Positions 12,481 to 23,645 of a stretch of DNA of 64,000 nt are shown here, one piece after another; the stretch's first letter is position 1, and each line of letters opens with the position of its first letter. This DNA comes from Osmia lignaria lignaria. Its lineage: Eukaryota > Arthropoda > Insecta > Hymenoptera > Megachilidae. Below the pieces are notes generated by a model. The model was given only the letters and a program-made list of their open reading frames with translations. It was not told the DNA's origin and did not search any database. The DNA lies in the NCBI RefSeq assembly GCF_051020975.1, contig NC_135037.1, positions 5,518,001-5,582,000 of the forward strand, read 5' to 3'. The translations under genes and the position numbers were made by a program.

Positions 12481-15303
12481 GTGCACCCCATAGTATACTT
12501 AAATATACATTACGGATATCAAACATGCAGCAACTTAATGGTAGGTACACCTAAGTACCTTAAAAAAAAGCAATTTAATATTTTACTAAAGATAATATAT
12601 GTTTTGTTGTATTTTCTTTAGTTAAACAATTTTTTAAGTATACAGTAAATCAATAGTGTAACATGGTATGGTATTTCACTAATAATAATTTAAGAGAACT
12701 GCATCGTTAGCTCTGAAGGGATTAAAGTAACATAACTCTATACACAGAGTGGTATAGTATTTCGATAACAATTACAGAAAATTGCATCATTAACAACGAA
12801 AGGATTAAAGTGGGATAATTCCACGCTGTATCCATTATACACCAACGTATTCTCAGAATTAATTTGTTAGTAGAAGAAATCCAAATAACTTTCTACATTA
12901 ACCTTGTAGTCGATAGACTAAACCATAATAAATCATCTTTATGAGTTAAACGAATGGGATAGGACACATTAGATCCACGCGATTACAATTGCTATTTATC
13001 TCCCTAACTTCTTTTTTCCGGTTTATTATGTCAGAAGAAATGACGAAATATTTAGGCTAATGATCGATAACAGCGAAATCAGTATTTCGCTTGTAATTGG
13101 TGTAACACTTATGTCGAGACACTCAACTTTAGGGTCAGACATGATTTCAACCATAAAGTAGATCACTGTTACCGTTGTGATGTCCCCTTCTGCTATAATT
13201 ACTTTATATTTAAAAAGATCAATTTAAACTTTATCGCTCATTCTTGATAATTATCTCAAACTTGCAATAAATTAAGAATTAATTAATGCTATGAAAGTTC
13301 TATTTTTGATAGAATTCTACTTTTATAATTTTAAACAAATTAAGAAAATATAAAATAAAATTTAATTAGAGGCGAATTTTGGCGCGTTCGTTAAAGGGTT
13401 AACACGATCCTTGCCACACGACTTAATGGCGTCAGCCATTGAAGGTTTCCCCACGCAATATCGCGTGCGCCATTGTCACTAGAAAACATTGGAAAGAAAA
13501 ATAGGAAAAAGGATTGTTAATAGCAAAAATTTAACGTGACATAAGTAGGAAATTCGAGAATGGTATACGTGGTATGGAATGTGTTAAAAAAGAAATTTTG
13601 ATGGTTTAAATTGGATCCAGGGTTAAATACATCCCTCTATTTTCTTCTTACTACTAACTTGAAATGACATTCGCTAGGATCGTTATCAGAAGGTTGATTC
13701 CAGCAGGTCGGCTACCACGCAACAACGAACGGGCTAAAAAATCATTTGGCAGTGTACGAATCTAAGGTTTCTCGGCGCACCACAAGAGATACTTAGAAAG
13801 TCGGAAGTGTAATGTATTCCAGCTCGTGTAGCTATCAGCGAGCGTAGAAATCGGTGTATTGTATGTCGATTGCAGACGGCTGCAACGAGACACTCCTCGG
13901 CTGGTCCCGGTGGTACAGGCAAAAGGCAAAGAAGAGAAAAGGGCACGGGAGACGATGGAGAAGAAAATCGAGGCAAAGGAAGAGGAAAACACGTTCAGAG
14001 AACGAACCAGCCAAGCCTTTGTGGTACATGTATATGTATACATATACGCGAGCAAGTAATAGGTATATGTATACGTACAGTACATAGGTATATGTGGGAC
14101 AAGCAAGATGGAGTCTGGAGGTTTCGGGTCGATATGAACGCGGCAGCGCTATTGCAGCAAACCGCCCCCTATTCCTGTCGTTCCGCTTACCTCCTTCTTT
14201 TTCCCTCCTTCTACCAACCCCCCTTATCACCTCGTCTGCCTATCATTCAATCGCTATCGACACCGTTGCTTAATTAACGTTGCTCGGTACAAACATCCCG
14301 ATACACTCCAAACCGGCGCCAAGATATCGTTCGATGGAAGATAAAATGTTGATAAAAATTCATTTATTCGATGGATACATAGAACGGATCAGTGAATCTC
14401 TTCTTACGTATCGACGAATCATCCCTCGCCACACCCTCCACGCACAGTGCCACGTATAACATTCGAGGCACACACATTCGCATTATTTTATTAAACTCGA
14501 TATTGTTTTTTCAGTTCCTTTCATTTTTCATCACTCTTTCGCATGTAACGTATTTTATTAAAGCAATGAAACGTACATTTTTATGAATATACCAGATAAA
14601 AATGTTTAAAAATCCTACTGTCGGCAATCGCGTCGAATATAACGCAAAGATGCACACGTTTTTTATGTACCAGTTAGCCTTGCCAGTTTCAATTTTAATA
14701 TCTCGTTTCAGTGAACTTTTGCATACCAGAATGGCACGGACGTTATGAAACGTTGAAAGAATGCTGATGGAATTCACATTTTGTACGGAATAAATTGTTG
14801 AACATAGTTATAAGGTTTAATGAAATTTCATCGCGGTTTTACTCGCCGCTTTTTTCATTGAATGAGAAATCTAACGAGGACGTTCGACTGCATACGAATT
14901 GTTCTGAACCGAAATGTATGAGATATTCGAAATTCGTGCAATTGGATTCTTCGATAATCAAATTGTCTAATATGATCAAGACAACAGGGGCTTCGAATCA
15001 GAGCGAATCATCTGTTTACATAAAACTACATCTATTCGTCAGTCGATGTTACTCGTTCAGGTATCAAAAGCTTATTCCAGAAGAGTTTCAATTGCTAAAC
15101 GAAATCCATTTTCACATTTTTAAGATGGTTTTTTTTTTAATTGATTAGAACCACGATTATATTTCTCTGAGACTAATTTAGAAAAAATGAAAAAATGAAC
15201 AGTAAAATGCATCAGATTTTTCAAATACACAATTTTTCTTCAAATATTTAGTACTAACTGAATATTAATGACTACAGAAATACGAAGTTCAATAAATCCG
15301 CTC

Positions 15304-15500
15304 TTAAATACCAGAACCAGGTCAATCGTGACCCAGACCTACGAAATGTATTCAACGATGCTTGGACTAAAATTAGAAATTCAAATCTTTTAACGAAAGA
15401 CTTTTCTATATTAGAAAAAGAATATCTAACGATAAGGTAAAGATGAAAAACAATGTAAAATTAATTTAAAATTACTCCATCTGAAGATTAAACGTAGATC
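15304..15500. repeat. Degenerate relative of the piggyBac-like MITE
   Basis: The phrase GGTCAATCGTGACCCAGACC, then CTACGAAATG and later AACGAAAGACTTTTCTATAT match the internal order of the element at 35676-35921. The termini are worn and the limits are approximate. Confidence 0.35.
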
Positions 15501-18042
15501 CTGAGACGAGAGACCTCGATTCAAAATAAAATTCTCTGAAAAGTAAATCAGAATTACTTAAATTACCTCGATGTAGCCTCGTTGATTTGAAAATTTCCCT
15601 GCCACTATCGCGATAGAAGGTTAATATTATCTCGATAGCATCCTACGATTACGTTCACGTACAGGGGGAAAAAAATAACCAACCTAACCCAGTGCTCAAT
15701 AATCAATGCAGGTTGTTGCTCCAAGCTATACCTAACCTTTCTGATAGTGATCAATATAGGTTGTTGCACCGATTAATCAGTAACTAAGAGATAATATCTT
15801 ATTATAATCCAGTCTTTGTTCATATTATCAAATACCAGAGAAAGTAATTTAATTCAAATTTATTATATTAATCACTTATATGTCTGACAGAAAAATAAGC
15901 TCCTGACAATGCGGTTTCCAAACAAACAGATTAAAATACCAAACTCTACATTACACGAGTCGTTAGCAGAGAAAGAATTGGAGCGTCGAATGATAAATCT
16001 CATCCAATGTTTCTTCCTATTGTTTTCTTTATACCCTGTTTTATCTCTAAGCCCGATGCATTCAACCTAGTAATGTCTGTCATTGACATATTGGCGACAG
16101 ACATTCAATCAACTGCTGAAATCGACGTCACTACGATCGATCTGACTGCTACAGAAAGGCACCCACACACACACAGCACTCCTCTGCTATTAACCAAGCG
16201 AAGAAAAATGCGAACGGAATAATACACTTGTGTGAAAATACCGCATTAGATCGTTTGATACCAAATGGCCGATTTTCACGACACAAAGCTACGGCAAAAT
16301 GAAACTCGTTCCACGTCAATTCAAAGCATAAAATTCGATAAAAATGTGTGCTTGAATTTTTTTATAATCGTATTTAACGTTTATCAAATAAACCAGCAAA
16401 TTTCACAAGCTGATTACGAAAAGGGAAATATTTTTAGAAAAAGTCCTTTTCATCCCCAACGAGCAAATTATTCTCTACCTTCCCTTTTGTCGGTTTAAAC
16501 TAGATTTCGAGTTTTTTTAATTAGAAGCAAAACGGCAACGCAGGAGTATGTATTCGAAAATCGTTTGAGAGTGCTCACTTACACGAAGAGGTTCACTTCT
16601 CCCGCTTCTCGAGACTAAATTAAATGACGTTGGGGTGCCATGAACCCTAGTTTAGCGATGAGAGGGTCAGAAAAAAAAGGGTGGCGGTCGGGTTAGCGGG
16701 TCGAACGAGCCCGGAGAAAAAAAGCGGAAGAAGCGAAAGAAGAGGAAGTATTGAGCGTGGAAGAAAAGAGCAGGAGCCCTTTTCTTCTTTAACCACCCTA
16801 CTGTACTTTTTGATCGCGCGTTTTAGGGTGGCGTGCCGAAACGATGTGTCATTCGGCCGGCCGCCTCTATTAAACGGCTGCTTCAAGATGACGCCTGGCA
16901 TTTCGAGATGGCCACGATTTAATAATTAAATTAGCCTGACGATCGTGACACATCGCAGCCGATTGTTGAACGCGACGAATAACTCTAACCACCTACGATG
17001 TTTTTAATGACAGGGCTATTTCACGGGACGTTATTAAAGTGGGTCAATCACTGACGTCTCCCAACATTACGCTTCATTCGCAACCGCGTACCAAGCTGGC
17101 ACCTCGCCAAAATTTCATCCAGAAACGTTCAAATTTATCGAGAAAGTACGCGTTTTCTTAGAACTTACAATGTACCGCGGCTAACGGAAAAAGTTGACTT
17201 TAATCAAACTCCAGGATTTCTATATTCAAATGAACGCTTCTATATTTAAATGCGAAACGGGGTTTCAGTTATTGGAAACAATCTAGGTTGCATAGAGTGA
17301 ATTAAATTTAGTGAATATAAAATGTAGCTCCGGTTTGAAGATACTGGTCGATTACATTCGTTAATTTTGTGTCAAGAGTTTGCAAATGTGTAAGTAATGT
17401 TTAAATTAACTTTTCTAGGTATGCTTTCCATTATCGAAAGAATAAAAAATTTATTATAATACATTTTGTATCGTTCCTAAAGAATTTTATCATTTTACTG
17501 CTTGGTCCTAAACGCGTTAAGGTGTCTCCGTTCAAGCTTGAACACCATTGCGGTAACGTGTCGAGGCGAAAACGTTTATTTTCAGTCTACCTTTACACAC
17601 CACGGAAGGAACTTTACACTAAGCTAGCGCATGCGTCTGCGTTCGCGCATCTCTTTATTATGCGGTTTCGCAACCCACTTCCATGCGGTTGAAAATCGAC
17701 AAATGGAAAACAAGAACGTCGTGCGTACTGCGTTGAAAACTCATAGGCATACCTCGCTGGATAGCCGTAGCTAAATTAACGAATGCTAGCTAAACTCAGT
17801 GGCCACGTGCCAGTCTTACGTTTCAACGACCGTTTAGAGACAGTTTTAATTGGTACGTCCTTAGCAAAGAACTTTCGCACCCTTCAAATACCTGCTTATG
17901 TGCATTATTTTGGTAAAGAGAATCATAGATCAGGTCCGCGTGAATTTCAATTTTGACTAAATTCGCCAATTTTAAGAAAAATATATTTTGAATTTGGAAA
18001 AAAGCGTAATTAAATACTTGATTGTTTCGTTCAATAATTACT

Positions 18043-18105
18043 GTTGCATAGGGGTAAATGAGAAGTTCACAATTTTGATCGCCAGTTCAAATCCCAGCGA
18101 GGTAA
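18043..18105 (+). other. tRNA-like relic
   Basis: AGTTCAAATCCCAGCGAGGT resembles a T arm plus 3' acceptor strand, and ATTACTG upstream could partly pair with GGTAAC. The D and anticodon arms are not recognisable, so this is probably an old tRNA-derived insertion. Confidence 0.25.
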
Positions 18106-20211
18106 CTATTTTTTTTTTTTATTATTTTTAATTATAATAAAGTAATTATTAAAAATAATAATTTTAATAATAATTTTAATAATTATAGGAAGGATTCAAA
18201 ATAATAATTTCAACGATTACTTTTAATTATAGAAATATGGATTTTTTAACATTTTAAATCTTGTACATTTGCTATTACACTATTAAATGCGAACCCATTG
18301 AAACGTTTTACTAAATTTAATACATATTTTTCCCAAAACTGACTTAACATCTGTGAGTAAAATTACAGTTACGCTATCCTATCAAATTTTACAAAAATCG
18401 GTGAGAAACGGAGCACCTCGATAACGGGGATGCAGCTCGATACTTTTATCGATATTATCAATATGTATTTATTGATAACGTTACTGATAGCAGCATCTTC
18501 ACCAGAAAGTCTAGTACTAATCTTCAAGTACTTACATTTATAAAATCTTCTCATTTCACTAAACAAATCTTGAAAAAAGAATACGTAATGAATTTTTCTA
18601 TTATAAATAATCAACTATTATTCCTGATAATAATGGCGCATTAATTTCAATGATTTTTGTAAAAAATTACATAAATCAGAAGAGTAATTTGAAAGTAAAA
18701 TTTCGTCCTAAAGCTCATCCTTCTTGCTCTGATTAATATCGTAAGAATCACACTGGTCGTATATTAATCAGTTTTAAAAACCGGATGAGTGGTAATATAA
18801 AAAACGCACGTACTTTTAACAAGCGTGGGCGTGTGTTGCATGGGATCGCATTGTAAGCAATCAGATGTTAGCCAGCCCCGTCACACTTGTCTTTACGCGC
18901 CGGCTTTCATAAATTTACACACCGAGACACGTCATACTGTGAACAATACTTGTACATATAATGCTACCCTGCAACGACGGCCATGAAATTATAGCGATCC
19001 TGCCGTTGAATGTCAGAAGTAACGAGATGTACATCTCTCATAAAGTACACGAATGACCTACATTCATCATCGCCGACTGTTACAGGGCCATAACGCCCTT
19101 TATCCTTCGCGAACTTGAATTATATGTGGACTTGTAATAAAATTCGATAAAAATCAAACCACCAAACCTGAATTTGCACGCGACGATAATTTCGTAAATA
19201 AAATCTAGATTTAACGAATTAATTTTCTAATACAGTGCTTGGACTTTCATTTACCATGATTGTATTTTCATGATATCCTCACTGTATTCGCTCACATGTT
19301 TACCATATGACTAATGAGTTTACCGGTCTCTCCCCTTTGCAGACGTCAGAAATTTTAACATACTCCTCTTAAATGTCAATCAACTTAGAGAAATTATAAG
19401 ATAGATTATTACATCCTTGTGTAAATACTTAAGCAACATCATTCGTAGCTTAATGCAATTCGTAATTAGTTAAACAAACTTTAATTATTCATTCGAGTGA
19501 TTATGAAATGATTTTAAATCCTTATGAATACACTGTGCTTTTAAATGAAATTACCATGTTTAATTTCTATGGATTTTAATAACAAAAGTTTTGTTTTCAT
19601 TTTGAACACGTTTGGGTCGCCAATGGCTGAAGCATCAAACTTCAAATAGAATAATTGAAAAAGAAGAACAGAAACAAAGTTTTTAATAATATTACTATTA
19701 CACTAGTAATACAACTCGTTATTGTTATTCTAATGTGCCATATTACTTAAGCGTGTTTTCACTACAGCAGACAATGTGTTAATTGACTACACTATTAGTT
19801 GAAAGAAAACAATTTTTCTTCTACATAGACGCATAGTTACGCATGTAACGATCGACGATAGTAACCATGCCCTCGCAGTATGAATGAAGATCCATTTGTG
19901 AAGATTCATTTACAAGGTCCATACTGATAGGATTATGACGTAATTTTACGTGAGCCCAAAGTGTATATGCTGTGCAGATAAACAGTAGCACGTACAGACG
20001 GATCGCAGATGTTGGATAGTGTGGTAATCCGAGTTGGCATAATCTCAGTGAGCATTAAAGAACTTCTCGGTAACACGAAGAATTTTCATACGTAACGTAA
20101 CAACAACCCTTTTGATGAGTTATTAAGAGTAAGATACCTGAAGTGCATTCTTAATCACTGAATTGCATCGAAAGTGCATCAAATTCTTAAATGAAATTCG
20201 GAGTACTTTAA

Positions 20212-20391
20212 CCCTTGAACAACGAAGTCTTGGTTAATCGAGACCTAAACTTACAAAACGTATACAAGAATATTAATCTAAAGTTAAATATGTAATTTTC
20301 AAACGAAAGAGTTTTATTCATTAAGGGAATAATTTTTAGAAGAACAGTATAGAATTTAGGGAATGAAAATTGGAGCTCGTCCGAGGATTAC
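20212..20391. mobile_element. Degenerate piggyBac-like MITE
   Basis: TTAA at 20208-20211 is followed by CCCTTGAACAACGAAG and the family phrase GGTTAATCGAGACCTAAAC. The right end has CCGAGGATTAC before TTAA (20392-20395). It resembles the element at 35676-35921 but has diverged. Confidence 0.45.
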
Positions 20392-20866
20392 TTAATGCAA
20401 TATATGATAAGAGATATATGAATTGTTATTTAAAATTTTTAATTTATACTCAAGATGTCTGATGCTTCACCAACAGAATAAGTATTAGAAAAATGAATTC
20501 AAAATTTAATCAACATAACATTTGCAATATATTTAATACAAAGGAATATCTTTTACGTTTTAGCGTGAGTTAATATTATCTTATATACAATTTAGATATT
20601 TTAACTCGGAACACAACTTATTAAATCTTTATTTAATATTGATATTTGAAGTGCACTTTATCAAGAGCAAACAAAATACTTTTAATTCGTGAATTGATTC
20701 TAAGAAAGTACTTGATAATCCACTCAGAAATATTTAACTGACACAAAGGCTTAAAATTAGAAATGAACCAAACTCGAATTAGTACGTTTCTCAGTTATTT
20801 TTTCTTTTGTAAGTATTTTAGTTCTGTGCAATTTAAATTCATCTCTCAGGCAAAATGTACTTCACC

Positions 20867-20891
20867 AAAAAAAAAAAAAAAAAAAAAAAAA
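20867..20891 (+). repeat. Poly-A run of 25
   Basis: An uninterrupted run of 25 A residues. No upstream reverse-transcriptase or SINE head is recognisable, so whether it is a retroposon tail or simple slippage is open. Confidence 0.9.
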
Positions 20892-21534
20892 TACAAGTTT
20901 TTGGCTCGAATCCATATGCGCTCTTTTATGAATGCAGAAGGCTACTTTTTCTGGAAATACGCTTTGGTTCGTTGGTTTATTCTTGAAACCACGAAAAGCA
21001 CGGTTCATATAAAAATAAATCTTACTCATTTAAACATACCAAAAATAGAAATTACTTTTTTCTACACTTTTGTGTGCATATTACTACCTATTGGTAGTGC
21101 CAATAGAAATATCTCTGCACTTTAATTTCTGAATGTAATTATTTTTACTGTTCAATTATATTTTACTAAATTTTTCTATAATTAGTTCAAAATTATTTTT
21201 TAAAGTACAAAATTGAAACACAAATAGAAATAATCTTCCATTCTGTAACATACTCGTAAATTATACGTAAGACGTAAGATCTTGAAGGCACCACGCATGT
21301 CCTCCAGGTACCACTTTCACAACCTACGTCCTATGTTAACCATGACCTCTGAGTTGGAACAATCAGTCATTACGCCTAACATAATGTCTCGTATCTCGCA
21401 CGGCATAAGTATTTACTCCCAAAGTAATTAAGACGTTGACCGTCATGGGAGGTTACTCAATTCAGACCTCGTAAAATGATAAGCCAGCAGAAAAGAAAAG
21501 GTAAACTTTTAATAAGTTTAATATATCAAATAAC

Positions 21535-22020
21535 GGATTTCGAAAGATATAAAGTCTACCACAATTCGATGACATAAAAGCATCACAAAATAACACTTAC
21601 ACCATATCGATTTGAAGCTTAATATTTGATGAAAATGATTATATAAACCCTTCATTAATGTTCTTAATATACAATGGCTGGTTGCCAGTTGCAGCAGACA
21701 ATGTCTGATCTCGAAATGTACAATGTCTGACACGAATTGATGACATAAAAGTACTGCAAAATAGCACTTATGCTATATCAAATTAAAGCTTAAGATCTAA
21801 AGAAAATGACTACCTAAATCCTTCGTTAAAATTATTAATATAAAATGACTGGTTACTAATTATAACAAAGAATAATCGATCTCAGAACATATAAAGTTTA
21901 AACACAATTTGATGACATAAAACTATCGTAAAATAGTATTTGTAATATATGAATTTAAAGCTTAAAATTTGCTGAAAATTACTGTACAAAGCTTTCATTA
22001 ATATTTTTTAATACAAATTA
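21535..22020. repeat. Tandem repeat of about 170 bp, three units
   Basis: The anchor GATGACATAAAA occurs at 21568, 21739 and 21909, giving periods of 171 and 170 bp. Each is followed by an AAAGCTTAA or GAAGCTTAA block and TTCATTAAT/TTCGTTAAA. The units are diverged, so the array is old. Confidence 0.7.
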
Positions 22021-22873
22021 ACTATTTGTTAGAGACTCATTTTGCTCATTATTGTGTACTACTTGATTGGTGTAGTTTAATAAGCAGAAAATTAATAATA
22101 CAAATTAAAATTAATTTCTCTAGTTTTGATTTTTCAATGCTATGCTTGAAAAAGCAGCAGTTCATTGTCCGTTCAGTATTTCGCGGCATTTAAATCGCAA
22201 GCCATGTCAAAGTAACACGCATCGATGAACAAATACACGATTAACAACTTTATACGTGTACTGTTATTCTCTCGGATGAATAATATCCATTGACTATCGT
22301 TGTACGTGTATATCTGTTAGACACGGTAAGAAAAGGGGTTGTAATAACCAGTAGGTTCCGTACGGCATCGCAAGTACAGAAAACCGGATGCGCAGCTTCT
22401 AGTGTCATCTTTCTCCCTTTCATGAATATTAAATTACACCATTTCATCAAAATTCCCTGTTTTCTAATCTTTCCGTCAAGATAAACTTGCACGCGGTAAA
22501 TGCTCTGTAACTTGAACCGATGACTAACTTATGTGTTGCAAAAAAGAACAGGGCAACAATACACGCGTGAAAAATGTGTGGGATAAATGCAATATGCTAA
22601 ATAAGCTTTGTGATATAACATTAGAAAATATATGGCGGGACCCGTACGGGACCAAGCGTTGAACGAACCCAACGAAAGGCTAATAATTATAACTTCTTAA
22701 CATCTTATCAATTCTGTCTTTCGTCTTTTAATTTGTCGAGAGCGTTAACACGCTCGAGACTGGTAGCAGCGATACCAACCATCGCGCTAAAATAGGAAAG
22801 AAGGTATTAGGGGTTGAATTCCAACCAATTAATTGAAATTTAACCACCTAAATCTCCAATCATTATATCTTTC

Positions 22874-23183
22874 GCCGTCGCACGCGCAACGTAACAAAAT
22901 TTTGGTTAGGTGTGGATAGTGCTATTGGTGGAGTTGATGGCAGGTTTGCTGGTAATTGTGATTGCTGTAACGGTCTATGGATTACTGTATCGGATAAGGT
23001 TTTAGTCGGATGCGATAATCCGTCAGGACGATGTAAATCGTCAACGTCTACGTCCGATTCTACTGCTTCGACTTGGTTCTTATCTGTCGCGTTTTCGTTC
23101 GATGGTGCTTCGAAGTGCGTTTCCGATTCACTTGAGATCGGTCTTGAGATCAGATTCCTGCCTTTGTCGCATAATTCTGGAAT
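22874..23183 (-). CDS. Possible unassigned coding exon, acidic disordered protein segment
   Basis: The minus strand has an open frame of about 100 codons without an ATG. It reads GIPELCDKGRNLISRPISSE, then segments such as VEAVESDVDVDDLHRPDGLS and QLPANLPSTPPIALSTPNQN, and stops with TAA just past 22874. The composition (Ser, Pro, Asp, Glu, Gln) looks like a real disordered protein rather than chance translation of AT-rich intron. Possible acceptors are TTATTCAAG at the upstream edge or GGAATTCCAG a few bases in; both would enter in phase 1. The neighbouring exon at 23421-23645 ends in phase 0 at its best donor, but a weaker GTACCA donor inside it would give phase 1. The segment may therefore be an alternative ankyrin exon, an alternative 3' end, or spurious. 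Confidence 0.3.
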
Positions 23184-23420
23184 TCCTTGAATAATGTCAT
23201 AAAAATAAATCTTATTTTATATATAATAAAATGCCGCCTTTATGCGGTGAACAACCTGTACATACACCTACACGCGGCAGTTCTACATATAGATACTTCA
23301 ATGTATATTAGGAATAAGAAATGCTATAATTAACTAAATTCTAGAATCAATGAAATTCGTTTTATCATAACACTATTGTACACGGATCTTACTATTAATA
23401 ACATGTAAAAGCTATTTTAC

Positions 23421-23645
23421 CTGTTTTCCAGCGCGGGGTAACGTTTCCACGTTGGTACCGCCGACGACAGGCGCTTTTTCCGGCCCTCCATTTTGTTGGC
23501 TGACATTTATGTTGGCATTAACGTTCGCGTGTACATTCGCGTTAACATTGTTCATGTTATCGGTAACGTTTGTGTTCGCATTCGTGTTTCCCACACCGGC
23601 ACCCCCACCAGTACCACCCCCGCACTTTCCTTCCTCTCCCGTCAT
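23421..23645 (-). CDS. Probable N-terminal coding exon of the ankyrin gene
   Basis: A 75-codon minus-strand frame begins at the ATG at 23643-23645 (MTGEEGKCGGG) and ends GKQ at a clean CAG|GTAAAA donor, phase 0. That fits the phase-0 ankyrin-repeat exon at 782-883, the next convincing minus-strand exon. The product is low-complexity: a Gly-rich stretch, then a run rich in Asn, Val and Ala (alternating N-A-N and N-V patterns), then a short PEKAPVV linker. Low-complexity leaders before the first ankyrin repeat are plausible because ankyrin N-termini vary between isoforms. Assignment to ankyrin rests on strand, splice phase and position, not on homology. The antisense frame is also open (23452-23913), which is a by-product of the skewed composition. 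It could instead be an exon of a separate small gene. Confidence 0.55.

Larger units (their letters stand above)
884..23420 (-). other. Giant 5' intron of the ankyrin gene with transposon remnants
   Basis: Apart from the doubtful exons at 2097-2226 and 22874-23183, I see no convincing coding exon across this stretch. It is AT-rich with scattered GC-richer islands (about 4550-5050, 6900-7260, 9420-9710, 11690-11900, 13730-14280, 16560-17170, 17500-17900, 18800-19140) that show open frames on both strands but no splice-consistent exon chain. It contains three copies of a TIR-bearing repeat (about 2874-3180, 7525-7872, 11148-11417), a repeat of about 150-170 bp (12150-12480 and 21535-22020), two degenerate piggyBac-like elements (about 15304-15500 and 20212-20391), a 25-A run (20867-20891) and a tRNA-like relic (about 18043-18105). 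Confidence 0.6.

Noticed and set aside
13734..14277. Overlapping frames of 77-135 codons on both strands
   Set aside because: Open on both strands in several frames because of skewed composition (purine-rich and TATATG/CATATA tracts); low-complexity products and no splice chain.
20763..21125. 120-codon plus-strand frame
   Set aside because: Held open by the 25-A run (poly-Lys); no homology or splice support.
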